Origin: UBA5359 sp028699365 [NCBI: bacterium]
Lineage (GTDB): Bacteria > UBP13 > UBA5359
DNA length: 14,750 nucleotides
Direction of reading: 5' to 3'
NCBI GenBank assembly: GCA_028699365.1
Contig: JAQVUQ010000018.1
Coordinates: 1-14,750 of the forward strand
The notes beneath the pieces are model-generated. The model worked only from the letters and a program-made list of their open reading frames with translations, did not search any database and was not told the DNA's origin. The translations under genes were made by a program, and so were the position numbers. This document shows, one piece after another, positions 1-7,760 of this stretch (the first letter of the stretch is position 1; the number at the start of each line of letters is the position of its first letter).

Positions 1-723
1 CCCACCGGGGACAACTGCAATCGTATGTTCATAATGTGCCGAAAGACTCTTATCCGCAGTCACTATAGTCCATCCATCGGCAAGCAGACGTACTCCATAG
101 TCGCCTGCATTGATCATCGGTTCTACAGCCAGTGTCATGCCTTCCTTAAGCAGCGTCCCTTGTCCCAGGCTGCCGTAATTAGGCACCTGCGGATCTTCAT
201 GCAGAGAACGACCGATACCGTGTCCCACCAGATCCCGCACTACACTATAGCCGTTAATTTCGGCATGCTGCTGTATGGCTGCTCCCACGTCACCCAGACG
301 CCGGCCGGGAACCGCCAGTTCAATCCCCTTATAAAAGGCTTCCCTGGTAACCCTTATCAGCCTTTCGGCCTCGACTGAGATAACACCGACGGGGCAGGTA
401 ACCGCCGCATCGGCATAAAAACCGTCCAGCCTTACTCCCAGATCCAGACTGATGATCTCGCCTTCATTGAGAGTCCGGGATCCCGGTATGCCATGCACAA
501 CCTCATCGTTTACCGATGTGCATAAGGCGGCGGGATACCCACGGTACCCTTTAAACGCCGGTAATGCCCCAGCCTCTCGGATACAGGCCTCAGCCAGTGC
601 ATCCAGATCGGCTGTCGTTACGCCCGGATTTACGGCAGCGCCTACTTTTTGCAGAGCTTCGGCAAGAATTCGTCCCGCCCGGCGCATCTTCTCAATCTCG
701 GCTTTACTCTTCCGTGTAATCAT
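1..723 (-). CDS. map: Methionine aminopeptidase, type I (3' end cut by window)
   Basis: 241 codons are open from ATG 723 to the window edge; the family is about 250 residues, so only the last few are missing. It removes the initiator Met from nascent proteins. The five metal ligands are all present at D94, D105, H168, E201 and E232 (SLDLGVRLDGFYAD, GHGIGRSLHED, AVEPM, YEHT), and the substrate-proximal His is H77 in NDEVVHGIP. There is no N-terminal SH3-binding or zinc extension, so it is the plain bacterial form. The start overlaps the adk stop (TAATG). infA would be the usual next gene, outside the window. Confidence 0.97.
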   Translation of the reverse strand, partial: MITRKSKAEIEKMRRAGRILAEALQKVGAAVNPGVTTADLDALAEACIREAGALPAFKGYRGYPAALCTSVNDEVVHGIPGSRTLNEGEIISLDLGVRLDGFYADAAVTCPVGVISVEAERLIRVTREAFYKGIELAVPGRRLGDVGAAIQQHAEINGYSVVRDLVGHGIGRSLHEDPQVPNYGSLGQGTLLKEGMTLAVEPMINAGDYGVRLLADGWTIVTADKSLSAHYEHTIAVVPGG

Positions 724-1397
724 TATGCCTGGTTTCGAGCAACCTTCCCTATAGCATCCAGCGTATGTATTATCGATTCAAAAACAGCCTGCACTCCTTT
801 ATCTCCTTCTATGGGATAGAGCAGACCTACGTTCCTATAATACTCAATCAGAGGCTTTGTCTGAACTTCATAGACATCCAGCCGGTTTTCCACAGTAGCC
901 GGTTGATCATCAGCCCGCTGATAAAGCTCTCCGCCGCAGACATCGCAAACACCTTCAACCTTGGAAGGCATGTTGACGACATGATATATGGCCCCACAAC
1001 TCTTGCAGACACGCCGTCCGGAAAGACGCTCTACCAGCGCCGGCCGGCTGACCTGCAGATTGAATACGGCCTGAATATCGGAGCCGAGGTCGGACAGCAC
1101 TACACTGAGCGCCTCCGCCTGCGGCACCGTTCGCGGAAAGCCGTCCAGTATATATCCCCTGGACAGACAATCGGACTGTCCAAGCCTGTTACGCGTCAAC
1201 CCGATAACTACATCATCGGGCACAAGCCGGCCGCTCTCCATATATTCCCGGGCCTTGACTCCCAGGGGAGTCCCGGCAGCCAAGGCGGCACGCAACATAT
1301 CTCCGGTTGAGATATGCGGCGTGCCGGTTCTCTCTACCAACACCTTGGCTACGGTACCCTTACCGGAACCGGGTGCGCCTAATAATACTACTCTCAT
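723..1397 (-). CDS. adk: Adenylate kinase, zinc-LID long form
   Basis: A 224-residue adenylate kinase, which interconverts ATP and AMP with two ADP in the cytoplasm. I chose ATG 1397 (MRVVLLGAPGSGKGT), which has AGGAG just upstream; a longer frame into the end of secY has no support. The P-loop is GAPGSGKGT (7-15), the AMP-binding part includes DGFPRT (85-90), and the LID carries four cysteines (C131, C134, C151, C154), a zinc-binding LID common in Gram-positive and many deep-branching bacteria. Its TAA overlaps the ATG of map by one base (TAATG), indicating coupling. Confidence 0.97.
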   Translation of the reverse strand: MRVVLLGAPGSGKGTVAKVLVERTGTPHISTGDMLRAALAAGTPLGVKAREYMESGRLVPDDVVIGLTRNRLGQSDCLSRGYILDGFPRTVPQAEALSVVLSDLGSDIQAVFNLQVSRPALVERLSGRRVCKSCGAIYHVVNMPSKVEGVCDVCGGELYQRADDQPATVENRLDVYEVQTKPLIEYYRNVGLLYPIEGDKGVQAVFESIIHTLDAIGKVARNQA

Positions 1398-1431
1398 TGC
1401 ACTCCTGCCAGACGCGGACACGATTCCGCTC

Positions 1432-2709
1432 TTATTTAATGAAGCCCTCGTAGTTGCGCATGAGCAGATGAGCCTCGATCTGCTGCATGGTTTCCAAAGC
1501 CACTCCAACCATGATCAGGAGTGAGGTGCCGCCATACATATAGTAGATCTGAATATCAGTCAGATTCATCAGATACGTCGGCACAACGGCTATGAATGCC
1601 AGGAACACGGCGCCGGCCATGGTGATTCTGGTCAGTATCTTGTTAAGATACTCGGCTGTCGGCCGTCCGGGCCTTATGCCTGGAACAAAGCCGCCGTACT
1701 TCTTCATGTTATCAGCCACTTCAACAGGGTTGAAGATGACGGCGGTGTAAAAGAACGTAAACAGCACCACCATTATTACATAGAAGGTGGAATACCAGAA
1801 CGAACCGGGCGCGAATATGTCCTTCACCCAGGCCATCACGCTGCCCAGAGTGCCTGTCTGCGGCGCAAACTGCGCAATAGTGGCCGGGAACAGAAGCACC
1901 GATACCGCGAAGATTATGGGTATAACACCCGACTGGTTGACCTTCAGCGGAATAAACGTGCTCTGGCCGCCGTACATCCTGCGGCCTACCACTCGCTTGG
2001 CATACTGAACAGGTATGCGACGCTGCCCCTGCTGGATGAATATTATGCCCAGGACCATGGCGATAAAGATCGCCAGGAAGAGCAGAATATCGAAGAGGTT
2101 GACAGCACCGACTCTGGCCTGCTCAACAACCTGAGCCACATCAGTCGGCATCCGGGCCAGAATACCCGTAAAGATCAACAGGGAGATACCGTTGCCGATT
2201 CCCTTCTCGGTGACCTGCTCACCCAGCCACATCAGGAACGCGGTTCCTGCAGCCAGGGTGATGACTATCATGGGGAAGGTCACGCTGGAAACCGTAAGTA
2301 TTCCGGACTTGGCCAGCCACAGACATATGCCGCCGCCCTGGAAAAGGGCCAGCACTATGGTCAGATACCGGGTATACTGCGTTATCTTTTTACGACCGGA
2401 TTCACCCTCCTTGGACATCTCCTCCAGGCTGGGCACTGCAATCGTCAAGAGTTGCATAATAATGGACGCGTTGATATACGGCGCTATACCCATAGCGAAA
2501 ATAGAGAATTTTCGCAGAGCTCCACCGGAGAATACGTCCAGCAGACCGAGAAGGCCGCCGCCGGAGAAGAGCTTCTCCATGGCTTCCTTATCGATTCCGG
2601 GCACCGCGATATGCAGTCCCAGAATAAAGATTCCGATCATCCCGAATACGAATATTATACGCTTGCGCAGTTCGGGAATCTTGAAGGCACTCAAAAGAGA
2701 TGCCAACAT
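1432..2709 (-). CDS. secY: Preprotein translocase channel subunit SecY
   Basis: A 425-residue SecY, the ten-helix membrane channel through which SecA- or ribosome-bound proteins cross or enter the cytoplasmic membrane. The first membrane segment lies at about residues 17-37. The plug and TM2 region follow (FSIFAMGIAPYINASIIMQL). Other conserved blocks are GEQVTEKGIGNGISLLIF, STFIPLKVNQSGVIPIIFA and the cytoplasmic loop GGFVPGIRPGRPTAEYLNKI. The length is normal. The ATG at 2709 abuts the rplO stop, with GAGGTGAT inside the end of rplO as ribosome binding site. It is the usual last block of the spc operon, followed by adk and map. Confidence 0.98.
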   Translation of the reverse strand: MLASLLSAFKIPELRKRIIFVFGMIGIFILGLHIAVPGIDKEAMEKLFSGGGLLGLLDVFSGGALRKFSIFAMGIAPYINASIIMQLLTIAVPSLEEMSKEGESGRKKITQYTRYLTIVLALFQGGGICLWLAKSGILTVSSVTFPMIVITLAAGTAFLMWLGEQVTEKGIGNGISLLIFTGILARMPTDVAQVVEQARVGAVNLFDILLFLAIFIAMVLGIIFIQQGQRRIPVQYAKRVVGRRMYGGQSTFIPLKVNQSGVIPIIFAVSVLLFPATIAQFAPQTGTLGSVMAWVKDIFAPGSFWYSTFYVIMVVLFTFFYTAVIFNPVEVADNMKKYGGFVPGIRPGRPTAEYLNKILTRITMAGAVFLAFIAVVPTYLMNLTDIQIYYMYGGTSLLIMVGVALETMQQIEAHLLMRNYEGFIK

Positions 2710-3147
2710 TTATATCACCTCAACCTTGCCGCCGGCGGATTGAATTTTCTCCGCTGCGGACTTTGTAAAACGACTTGCCTTTACGGTCAGACTGCGCTCC
2801 AGAGCCCCGTCGCCGAGAACTTTGAGGCCGTCTTTGAGCTTGCTGATCATCCCTATGCTCAACAGCATTTCCGGCGACACTTCCGTGCCGTCATCAAAAC
2901 GATTGAGGTCTACCACGTTTATCTCAGCATAATCTACTGAGAAAATATTCGTGAAGCCTCTCAGTTTGGGAAGACGCCTGTAAAGAGGAGTCTGCCCGCC
3001 CTCGAAACCCGGACGTACGCTGCCGCGGGCTTTCTGTCCCTTTTGTCCCCGGCAGGATGTCTTTCCGTGACCGGAACCTGTTCCACGACCTATACGCTTT
3101 GTACTATGTCTCGCACCCTCTGCCGGACGCAGATCATGTAATTCCAA
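2710..3147 (-). CDS. rplO: 50S ribosomal protein L15
   Basis: A 145-residue L15, a late-assembly 50S protein. The TTG at 3147 gives [20 protein letters not shown], the family start, about 7 nt after a GGTAGGTG site. An ATG at 3216 in the same frame would add 23 unrelated residues and has no ribosome binding site. The Gly/Lys-rich block [20 protein letters not shown] and then [20 protein letters not shown] are diagnostic. Its TAA stop directly abuts the ATG of secY. Confidence 0.95.
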   Translation of the reverse strand: MELHDLRPAEGARHSTKRIGRGTGSGHGKTSCRGQKGQKARGSVRPGFEGGQTPLYRRLPKLRGFTNIFSVDYAEINVVDLNRFDDGTEVSPEMLLSIGMISKLKDGLKVLGDGALERSLTVKASRFTKSAAEKIQSAGGKVEVI

Positions 3148-3212
3148 TTGCCTGCACCTACCTTCAACTGATCCTAGAATAAAACCACTTATGCTAACGG
3201 CGCTCCCGTCAG

Positions 3213-3255
3213 CCATTCTATTTTACCACAATAATATACGATATCCAGACACAAA
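3213..3255 (-). promoter_or_regulatory. Candidate extended -10 promoter upstream of rplO
   Basis: In the 126-bp rpmD-rplO gap the coding strand has TGGTAAAAT, an extended -10 type motif (TG, one base, TAAAAT; hexamer at 3220-3225). Around 17 bp upstream lies only a poor -35 (CTGGAT). The local AT-richness (ATCGTATATTATTG) contrasts with the neighbours. A transcript from here would have a leader of about 65 nt before the rplO TTG and could serve rplO-secY-adk-map. It is a weak call based on motif and gap size. Confidence 0.3.
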
Positions 3256-3273
3256 TAACCGTCTTGCGGATTT

Positions 3274-3456
3274 TCAGCCTTCCGCTTCCACCTCAAGCAT
3301 GTAGCGCACCTTATTGATCATCCCCAGTACCTGGGGCGTATCATCGTGATATCTCACCGCGTTCAATCTACGCAAGCCGAGTGCCGCAACGGTGGCCTTA
3401 TGATCCTTAGGCGATCCTATGATGCTCTTCTTCAATGTAACCTTTAGCCTTGCCAT
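3274..3456 (-). CDS. rpmD: 50S ribosomal protein L30
   Basis: A 60-residue bacterial-length L30, a small 50S protein between rpsE and rplO as usual. The pattern [40 protein letters not shown] and [12 protein letters not shown] is diagnostic. The ATG at 3456 is preceded by GGAGGTAAGTTAGGA. The 126-bp gap after it contains a candidate internal promoter for rplO and the genes beyond. Confidence 0.97.
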   Translation of the reverse strand: MARLKVTLKKSIIGSPKDHKATVAALGLRRLNAVRYHDDTPQVLGMINKVRYMLEVEAEG

Positions 3457-3477
3457 TCCTAACTTACCTCCGTTCCT

Positions 3478-3978
3478 CTAACCGACCAGGTCTTCGACTC
3501 TCTTGCCGCGCATCCTGGCCACATCCTCAGCAGAGCGTATGTGCTTCAATGCATCCATAACCGTCCGTATGACGTTGATGGCATTGGATGTTCCCAGGGA
3601 TTTGGTCAGGATGTCCTTGACACCTGCAGCCTCAAGCACGGCACGAACCGGTCCGCCGGCTATGACGCCTGTTCCCGGAGAGGCAGGCTTAAGTATAACC
3701 TTGCCGGCGCCCAGTGTCCAGCTTATCTCGTGAGGAATCGTCGTCCCCACCATCGGGAGCTTTACAAGGTTCTTCTTTGCATCTTCAATACCTTTACGAA
3801 TCGCCTCCGGCACTTCGCCGGCCTTTCCCAGCCCGGCTCCCACATGTCCATGGCCGTCGCCCACGACTACCAGAGCACTGAAGCTGAACTTGCGGCCGCC
3901 TTTCAATACCTTGGCAACCCTGTTGATCTTGACTACCTTTTCGGTAAGTTCAAGGGTGTTCGGATCTATCTTAGCCAT
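3478..3978 (-). CDS. rpsE: 30S ribosomal protein S5
   Basis: A 166-residue S5, needed for decoding fidelity and mRNA entry-site helicase activity. The N-terminal double-stranded RNA-binding domain shows [20 protein letters not shown] (14-33) and [19 protein letters not shown] (39-57). The C-terminal domain has [19 protein letters not shown] (98-116) and [12 protein letters not shown]. The ATG at 3978 has GGAGGAG seven nt upstream. rpmD begins 21 bp after its stop. Confidence 0.98.
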   Translation of the reverse strand: MAKIDPNTLELTEKVVKINRVAKVLKGGRKFSFSALVVVGDGHGHVGAGLGKAGEVPEAIRKGIEDAKKNLVKLPMVGTTIPHEISWTLGAGKVILKPASPGTGVIAGGPVRAVLEAAGVKDILTKSLGTSNAINVIRTVMDALKHIRSAEDVARMRGKRVEDLVG

Positions 3979-3993
3979 TATTTCTCCTCCATG

Positions 3994-4362
3994 CTAGAAC
4001 TTCAGTCCGGCTTCACGTGCAGCTTCAGCCAGAGCCTTTACGCGGCCGTGATAGATATAGCCGCCGCGGTCGAAAACGACTTCGTTTACTCCGGCACCAA
4101 GACAACGTTTAGCGATAAGGCTGCCTACTGCAGCAGCAGCTTCTGCATTCCCACCGCTTTTAATGCTGCCCTTGACTTCCGGATCCATCGTGGAAGCGGC
4201 GCATAGCGTCTTTCCAGCCTGATCATCTATTACCTGCGCATATATATTGCATAGGCTCCTGAAAACGTTAAGCCGCGGCCGCTGCGGTGTGCCGGATACC
4301 TTGTTCCGGACACGAAAATGCCTCTTCTGCCTGGCTATTACCTTTTTAGCTGTATTACCCAT
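3994..4362 (-). CDS. rplR: 50S ribosomal protein L18
   Basis: A 122-residue L18, which binds 5S rRNA with L5 and L25-type proteins in the central protuberance. The N-terminal basic tail ([20 protein letters not shown]) leads into [20 protein letters not shown], and the protein ends [20 protein letters not shown] followed by REAGLKF; all are typical. The ATG at 4362 follows GGGAG with a 7-nt spacer from the end of element C. rpsE begins 15 bp after the stop. Confidence 0.97.
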   Translation of the reverse strand: MGNTAKKVIARQKRHFRVRNKVSGTPQRPRLNVFRSLCNIYAQVIDDQAGKTLCAASTMDPEVKGSIKSGGNAEAAAAVGSLIAKRCLGAGVNEVVFDRGGYIYHGRVKALAEAAREAGLKF

Positions 4363-4450
4363 CGCCTAACTCCCTTTACCAGCTCTTTAGCGTTTTAGTC
4401 ATTAGCCTTTTAGTAGCTTACGCTCACGCACGTTACTAGTGCCGGCTTGT
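4363..4450 (-). repeat. Intergenic element C (rplF-rplR), shorter relative of A and B
   Basis: The downstream part of this 88-bp gap (4370-4434) resembles the 3' halves of elements A and B: GTGCGTGAGCGTAAGCTACTA on the coding strand up to AAGAGCTGGTAAAGGGAG. The 8-base period is clearest here: CTACTAAA, AGGCTAAT, GACTAAAA, CGCTAAAG, AGCTGGTA. As in the others, the end of the element contains the ribosome binding site (GGGAG) of the next gene. The 5' half of A/B is missing. No reading frame or clear promoter is seen. Confidence 0.65.
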
Positions 4451-4996
4451 TTATTTTCCTACCTTGCCGGCTTTACCGACTTTTCTGCGAATCTTCTCGC
4501 CCTCATAAGCTATACCCTTGCCCTTGTAAGGCTCGGGCGGCAATATTGCCCTGATCTTGGCAGCCGTCTGGCCAACCCGTTGCTTGTCGATACCCTGAAC
4601 GATTATCTTGTTATTGCCTTCCACGTTCAGTTCAATGCCTTCCATGGGCACGACTTCGACCGGGTGAGAAAACCCTACCTGAAGAACCAGATTCTCTCCC
4701 TGCTTCTGGACACGATAACCTACACCGGTAATGACCAGTCGCTTGACATAGCCGTTGGTCACACCCTCTACCATATTGGCCACCAGGGTCCGGCTCAAGC
4801 CATGCAGTGACCTGTGCGGCTTGCTGTCGGTTGGTCTCTCAACTCGTATAACGCTATCCTCGACCACGACTTTCATATCGGGGCTCAGTCGCTGTGCCAG
4901 CGTTCCCTTAGGACCCTCAACAGTCACTGTGCTGTCGTTAATTTTAATCCCGACCCCTGCCGGGATGGGAATAGGCATTCTTCCGATTCTTGACAT
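4451..4996 (-). CDS. rplF: 50S ribosomal protein L6
   Basis: A 181-residue L6 with its two repeated alpha/beta domains, located near the factor-binding site of the 50S subunit. [19 protein letters not shown], the core [14 protein letters not shown] and the C-terminal [20 protein letters not shown] followed by [11 protein letters not shown] are standard. The ATG at 4996 has GGAGGTG six nt upstream. An 88-bp gap follows the stop, holding intergenic element C, before rplR. Confidence 0.98.
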   Translation of the reverse strand: MSRIGRMPIPIPAGVGIKINDSTVTVEGPKGTLAQRLSPDMKVVVEDSVIRVERPTDSKPHRSLHGLSRTLVANMVEGVTNGYVKRLVITGVGYRVQKQGENLVLQVGFSHPVEVVPMEGIELNVEGNNKIIVQGIDKQRVGQTAAKIRAILPPEPYKGKGIAYEGEKIRRKVGKAGKVGK

Positions 4997-5012
4997 CAGT
5001 CACACCTCCATT

Positions 5013-5405
5013 CTACCAGACGTAACAGAGAATTTCGCCGCCGACTCCGGCTGCTCTGGCAGCCTTATCGGTGAGAATACCCTTGGAGGTAGACAGAACA
5101 GCCACTCCAAGCCCGTTCAGAACTTTGGGTATCTCGGTATGGCGGGCATACACCCTGATTCCGGGCTTACTTACTCTTTTAATCCCGGTTATAACGGCCT
5201 CTCGCTTGGGGCCGTATTTGAGATGGATCCTTATAACGTCCTGAGGCGTACGCTTACTGACCTCAAAACGGCTTATGTATCCTTCTTCCTTCAATATCTC
5301 CGCAAGCGCCAACTTTATCTTTGATGCAGGCACTTCGACCACATCATGGTTGGCCCTGCAGGCATTACGTATCCTTGTCAGCATATCTGCTATGGGATCG
5401 GTCAC
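5013..5405 (-). CDS. rpsH: 30S ribosomal protein S8
   Basis: A 130-residue S8, a primary 16S rRNA binder of the 30S platform and, in E. coli, the translational repressor of the spc operon. I chose the GTG at 5405 ([15 protein letters not shown]), which is 9 nt after GGAGG and matches the family start. The GTG at 5414 would add three residues but is only one base from the GGAG. The C-terminal signature is [20 protein letters not shown], followed by ILCYVW. rplF begins 16 bp downstream. Confidence 0.96.
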   Translation of the reverse strand: MTDPIADMLTRIRNACRANHDVVEVPASKIKLALAEILKEEGYISRFEVSKRTPQDVIRIHLKYGPKREAVITGIKRVSKPGIRVYARHTEIPKVLNGLGVAVLSTSKGILTDKAARAAGVGGEILCYVW

Positions 5406-5446
5406 GGTTATCACCCTCCACTTACACTATTGCATAATCCTACGGT

Positions 5447-5632
5447 TTACCAGCTTGACTTGGTAATTCCGGGTATCATGCCGCGATGCGACAGCGTTCT
5501 AAAGCAAATCCGGCACATACCGAATCTACGCATAAACCCTCTAGGTCTCCCGCATATACGGCAGCGGCTGTGTTGCCTTACGGAAAACTTCGGCTGCGCA
5601 TTCGCCCTATTTATCAGACTCTTCTTAGCCAC
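5447..5632 (-). CDS. rpsN: 30S ribosomal protein S14, zinc-binding short form
   Basis: A 61-residue S14 of the short type (often called type Z), part of the 30S head. Two CXXC pairs bind zinc: C24/C27 (CRICGRPRG) and C40/C43 (CRICFRTL). [19 protein letters not shown] and the C-terminal [11 protein letters not shown] fit the family. The start is a GTG at 5632, six nt after GGAGG. A 32-bp gap to the GTG of rpsH region follows. It normally follows rplE, but here an EF-G-like gene stands between them. Confidence 0.97.
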   Translation of the reverse strand: MAKKSLINRANAQPKFSVRQHSRCRICGRPRGFMRRFGMCRICFRTLSHRGMIPGITKSSW

Positions 5633-5652
5633 TTCTTACCTCCATCCAACTA

Positions 5653-5672
5653 GGTTCCAAGTTCAAGGTTCC
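5653..5672. repeat. GGTTCC/GTTCAA direct repeat after the EF-G gene
   Basis: On the plus strand this reads GGTTCCAA, GTTCAA, GGTTCC: three copies of a GGTTC-type word in the 43-bp gap between the EF-G gene and rpsN. It resembles the heptamer array at 14237-14268 but in the opposite orientation. It is short, so chance similarity is possible. Confidence 0.5.
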
Positions 5673-5675
5673 CCG

Positions 5676-7745
5676 TTATTCCTTCTTTTCCTTTGCGGCT
5701 TCGGCGATGATTCGCTCAGCCGTATGTGCCGGCACCTCTTCGAAGTGCGCCTCCTCCATGGTAAAGGTGCCGCGCCCCTGAGTTATGGAGGTCAAATCGA
5801 TATTGTACCTCTGCATTTCACCTAAGGGCACCATAGCCTTCACCACCGTGCGACCATTTCCCTGCGGCTCCATACCTAGAATACGGCCGCGCTTGGTATT
5901 CAGATCGCTTATTATGTCACCGGTATTGGCATCAGGCACGTTCACTTCGACGCTCATAACCGGCTCCAACAGGACAGGCCTGGCATCTGCAAAACCTTTT
6001 TTGAAAGCCATTGAACCGGCAATCTTAAAGGCCATCTCCGACGAATCAACCGGATGGAAGGATCCGTCGACCAGCGTCACCTTTACATCCACAACCTTGT
6101 ATCCGGCAAGTATGCCTTCCTGCATGGCGTCGCGCACACCCTTCTCCACCGCAGGAATATACTGCCGGGGCACGGAACCGCCGAATATCTTGTCGATAAA
6201 TTCAAACCCCTCGCCACGCGGCGCCGGTTCGAGTTCTATCACGCAGTGTCCGTATTGCCCGCGTCCACCGGACTGCTTCTTGTGCTTGTATTCAGACTTG
6301 GCACGGGCTGTTACCGTCTCGCGATACGGTATCTTCGGTATCGCTACTTCTACGTCCACGCCGAACTTACGCTTCAGCCGATCAACCGCAATATCTACGT
6401 GAGTCTCGCCCATGCCTGAGAGTATCGTCTCAGCCGTAGCGGTATCACGCCGGACATTCAACGTAGGATCCTCATCCATCATGCGATGCAGCGCCGCTCC
6501 CAGCTTGTCCTCATCACCCTTGGTTTTAGGATAAACGGCAGCAGCCATTATCGGACGCGGGAAGCTTATCCCGGGAAGCACGATGGGCATATCCTTATCG
6601 CACAGTGTATCACCGGTCACCGTCGATTGCAGCTTGGCTACAGCTCCAAAATCTCCGGCGCCTACACTATCCGTCGGTTCCTGCTTCTTGCCCACGGTAT
6701 AGAATGCCTGACCTATCCTCTCGTCGGCATGCTCGCGCAACGGGTTGTAAACGTGTGAGTCGGATTTCAATGTACCTGTAAACACCCTGAAATAGGTGAG
6801 CTTACCAACGTAAGGATCAGCCATTGTCTTGTATACCAGCGCGGCCAGTTTGTCGGCACCTGTTTCCAGGCTGTCCCCTGTTTTGGGGCTGGTCCCAGCG
6901 GCCTCGGCTACCGGCGCCGGCATCAACTCGATCAATGCATCCATGAGCGTCTGTATACCTACACCGGTAGCGGACGATCCGCAGAAAACCGGAAACACAT
7001 TTCCCGCCCTGATAGCACGCGTCATGCCGTAGACGACTTCATCGGCGGTCAGATCTTCACCCTCCAGATACTTCATCAGGAGATCATCGTCGCCTTCCGC
7101 CGCCAGTTCGATAACCTTGTCTCTGTTGGCGGCAGCCTCGTCCATAAGCTCCTGCGGAATATCCGCCACGCTGTAATTCTTCCCGTCGGTGTATGTCACT
7201 GCTTTCATCTGCAGCAGATCCACAACGCCTTTAAAATCATGTTCTGAACCGATCGGCATCTGCAGCGGCACAACGTTATTCCCCAAGCTGTTCCTGAGCT
7301 GAGAAACAACGCCGGCAAAATCCGCGTTCTCACGGTCCATTTTATTTATGAAGAACATCCTCGCTATGCCTCTGTCCGCAGACAGGGCCCAGGCATTCTC
7401 GGTGCCAACCTCTACGCCTGAAACGGCACAAACCGTAATCAGTGCGCCTTCCACTACACGAAGCGCGCCCTTTACCTCTCCGATAAAATCCGAATATCCG
7501 GGAGTGTCCAGGACATTGGCCTTCCTGTCCTTCCAGATAACGGGCTCGACCGTGGTATTGATGGAGATGTGGCGCTTAACCTCTTCCGGATCGTAATCCG
7601 AAACGGTATTACCCTCAGCCACCTTACCAAGTCTGTCGGTCGCACCGGAGTTGAACAACATCGACTCTACCAGGGTCGTCTTGCCGCACCCGCTGTGACC
7701 AACAACAGCAACATTTCTCAGATGATCGATATCAAAGCGTTTCGT
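5676..7745 (-). CDS. fusA: Elongation factor G-like GTPase (EF-G paralogue)
   Basis: About 689 residues, full EF-G length. EF-G drives GTP-dependent translocation on the ribosome. Numbering from 7745: P-loop GHSGCGKT (16-23), DTPGYSDF (80-87), NKMD (134-137), a GSSATG G5-like motif, then domains II-V. Domain IV is intact (SGGRGQYGH, GSFHPVDSSEMAFK), so a translocase-type function is plausible. The P-loop differs from the AHIDAGKT of canonical EF-G, and switch II has Tyr84 where the catalytic His (EF-Tu His84) is expected; both resemble the EF-G-2/FusA2-like group. The start is unsettled. The open frame runs up to 7823 inside rplE with ATG 7817 and TTG 7793 as options, but the strong GAGGAGGGG at the rplE stop points to ACG 7745 (spacing about 8 nt). 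Its position between rplE and rpsN is unusual. Confidence 0.9.
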   Translation of the reverse strand, partial: TKRFDIDHLRNVAVVGHSGCGKTTLVESMLFNSGATDRLGKVAEGNTVSDYDPEEVKRHISINTTVEPVIWKDRKANVLDTPGYSDFIGEVKGALRVVEGALITVCAVSGVEVGTENAWALSADRGIARMFFINKMDRENADFAGVVSQLRNSLGNNVVPLQMPIGSEHDFKGVVDLLQMKAVTYTDGKNYSVADIPQELMDEAAANRDKVIELAAEGDDDLLMKYLEGEDLTADEVVYGMTRAIRAGNVFPVFCGSSATGVGIQTLMDALIELMPAPVAEAAGTSPKTGDSLETGADKLAALVYKTMADPYVGKLTYFRVFTGTLKSDSHVYNPLREHADERIGQAFYTVGKKQEPTDSVGAGDFGAVAKLQSTVTGDTLCDKDMPIVLPGISFPRPIMAAAVYPKTKGDEDKLGAALHRMMDEDPTLNVRRDTATAETILSGMGETHVDIAVDRLKRKFGVDVEVAIPKIPYRETVTARAKSEYKHKKQSGGRGQYGHCVIELEPAPRGEGFEFIDKIFGGSVPRQYIPAVEKGVRDAMQEGILAGYKVVDVKVTLVDGSFHPVDSSEMAFKIAGSMAFKKGFADARPVLLEPVMSVEVNVPDANTGDIISDLNTKRGRILGMEPQGNGRTVVKAMVPLGEMQRYNIDLTSITQGRGTFTMEEAHFEEVPAHTAERIIAEAAKEKKE

Positions 7746-7760
7746 AGTAATCCCCTCCTC
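7746..7760 (-). promoter_or_regulatory. Strong ribosome binding site at the rplE stop, facing an ACG codon
   Basis: The coding strand reads TGAGGAGGGGATTACT then ACG AAA CGC. AGGAGG is a near-perfect Shine-Dalgarno overlapping the rplE stop. No ATG, GTG or TTG lies in the EF-G frame within the normal distance. The ACG is at ideal spacing and would give MKRFDIDHLRNVAVVGHSG, a natural EF-G N-terminus. The ATT two bases after the AGGAGG-GG run is too close. Confidence 0.6.

Noticed and set aside
765-1310. Plus-strand open frame of 181 codons within adk
   Set aside because: It lies entirely opposite a clear adenylate kinase with intact motifs, and no ribosome binding site or family resemblance supports it.
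3148-3216. N-terminal extension of L15 from the ATG at 3216
   Set aside because: The extra 23 residues do not match L15 and lack a ribosome binding site, while the TTG at 3147 has one and gives the family N-terminus.
5633-7760. Mobile element carrying the EF-G-like gene
   Set aside because: There is no transposase, no matching terminal repeats at both edges and no target duplication that I can see. Base composition appears similar to the neighbours.
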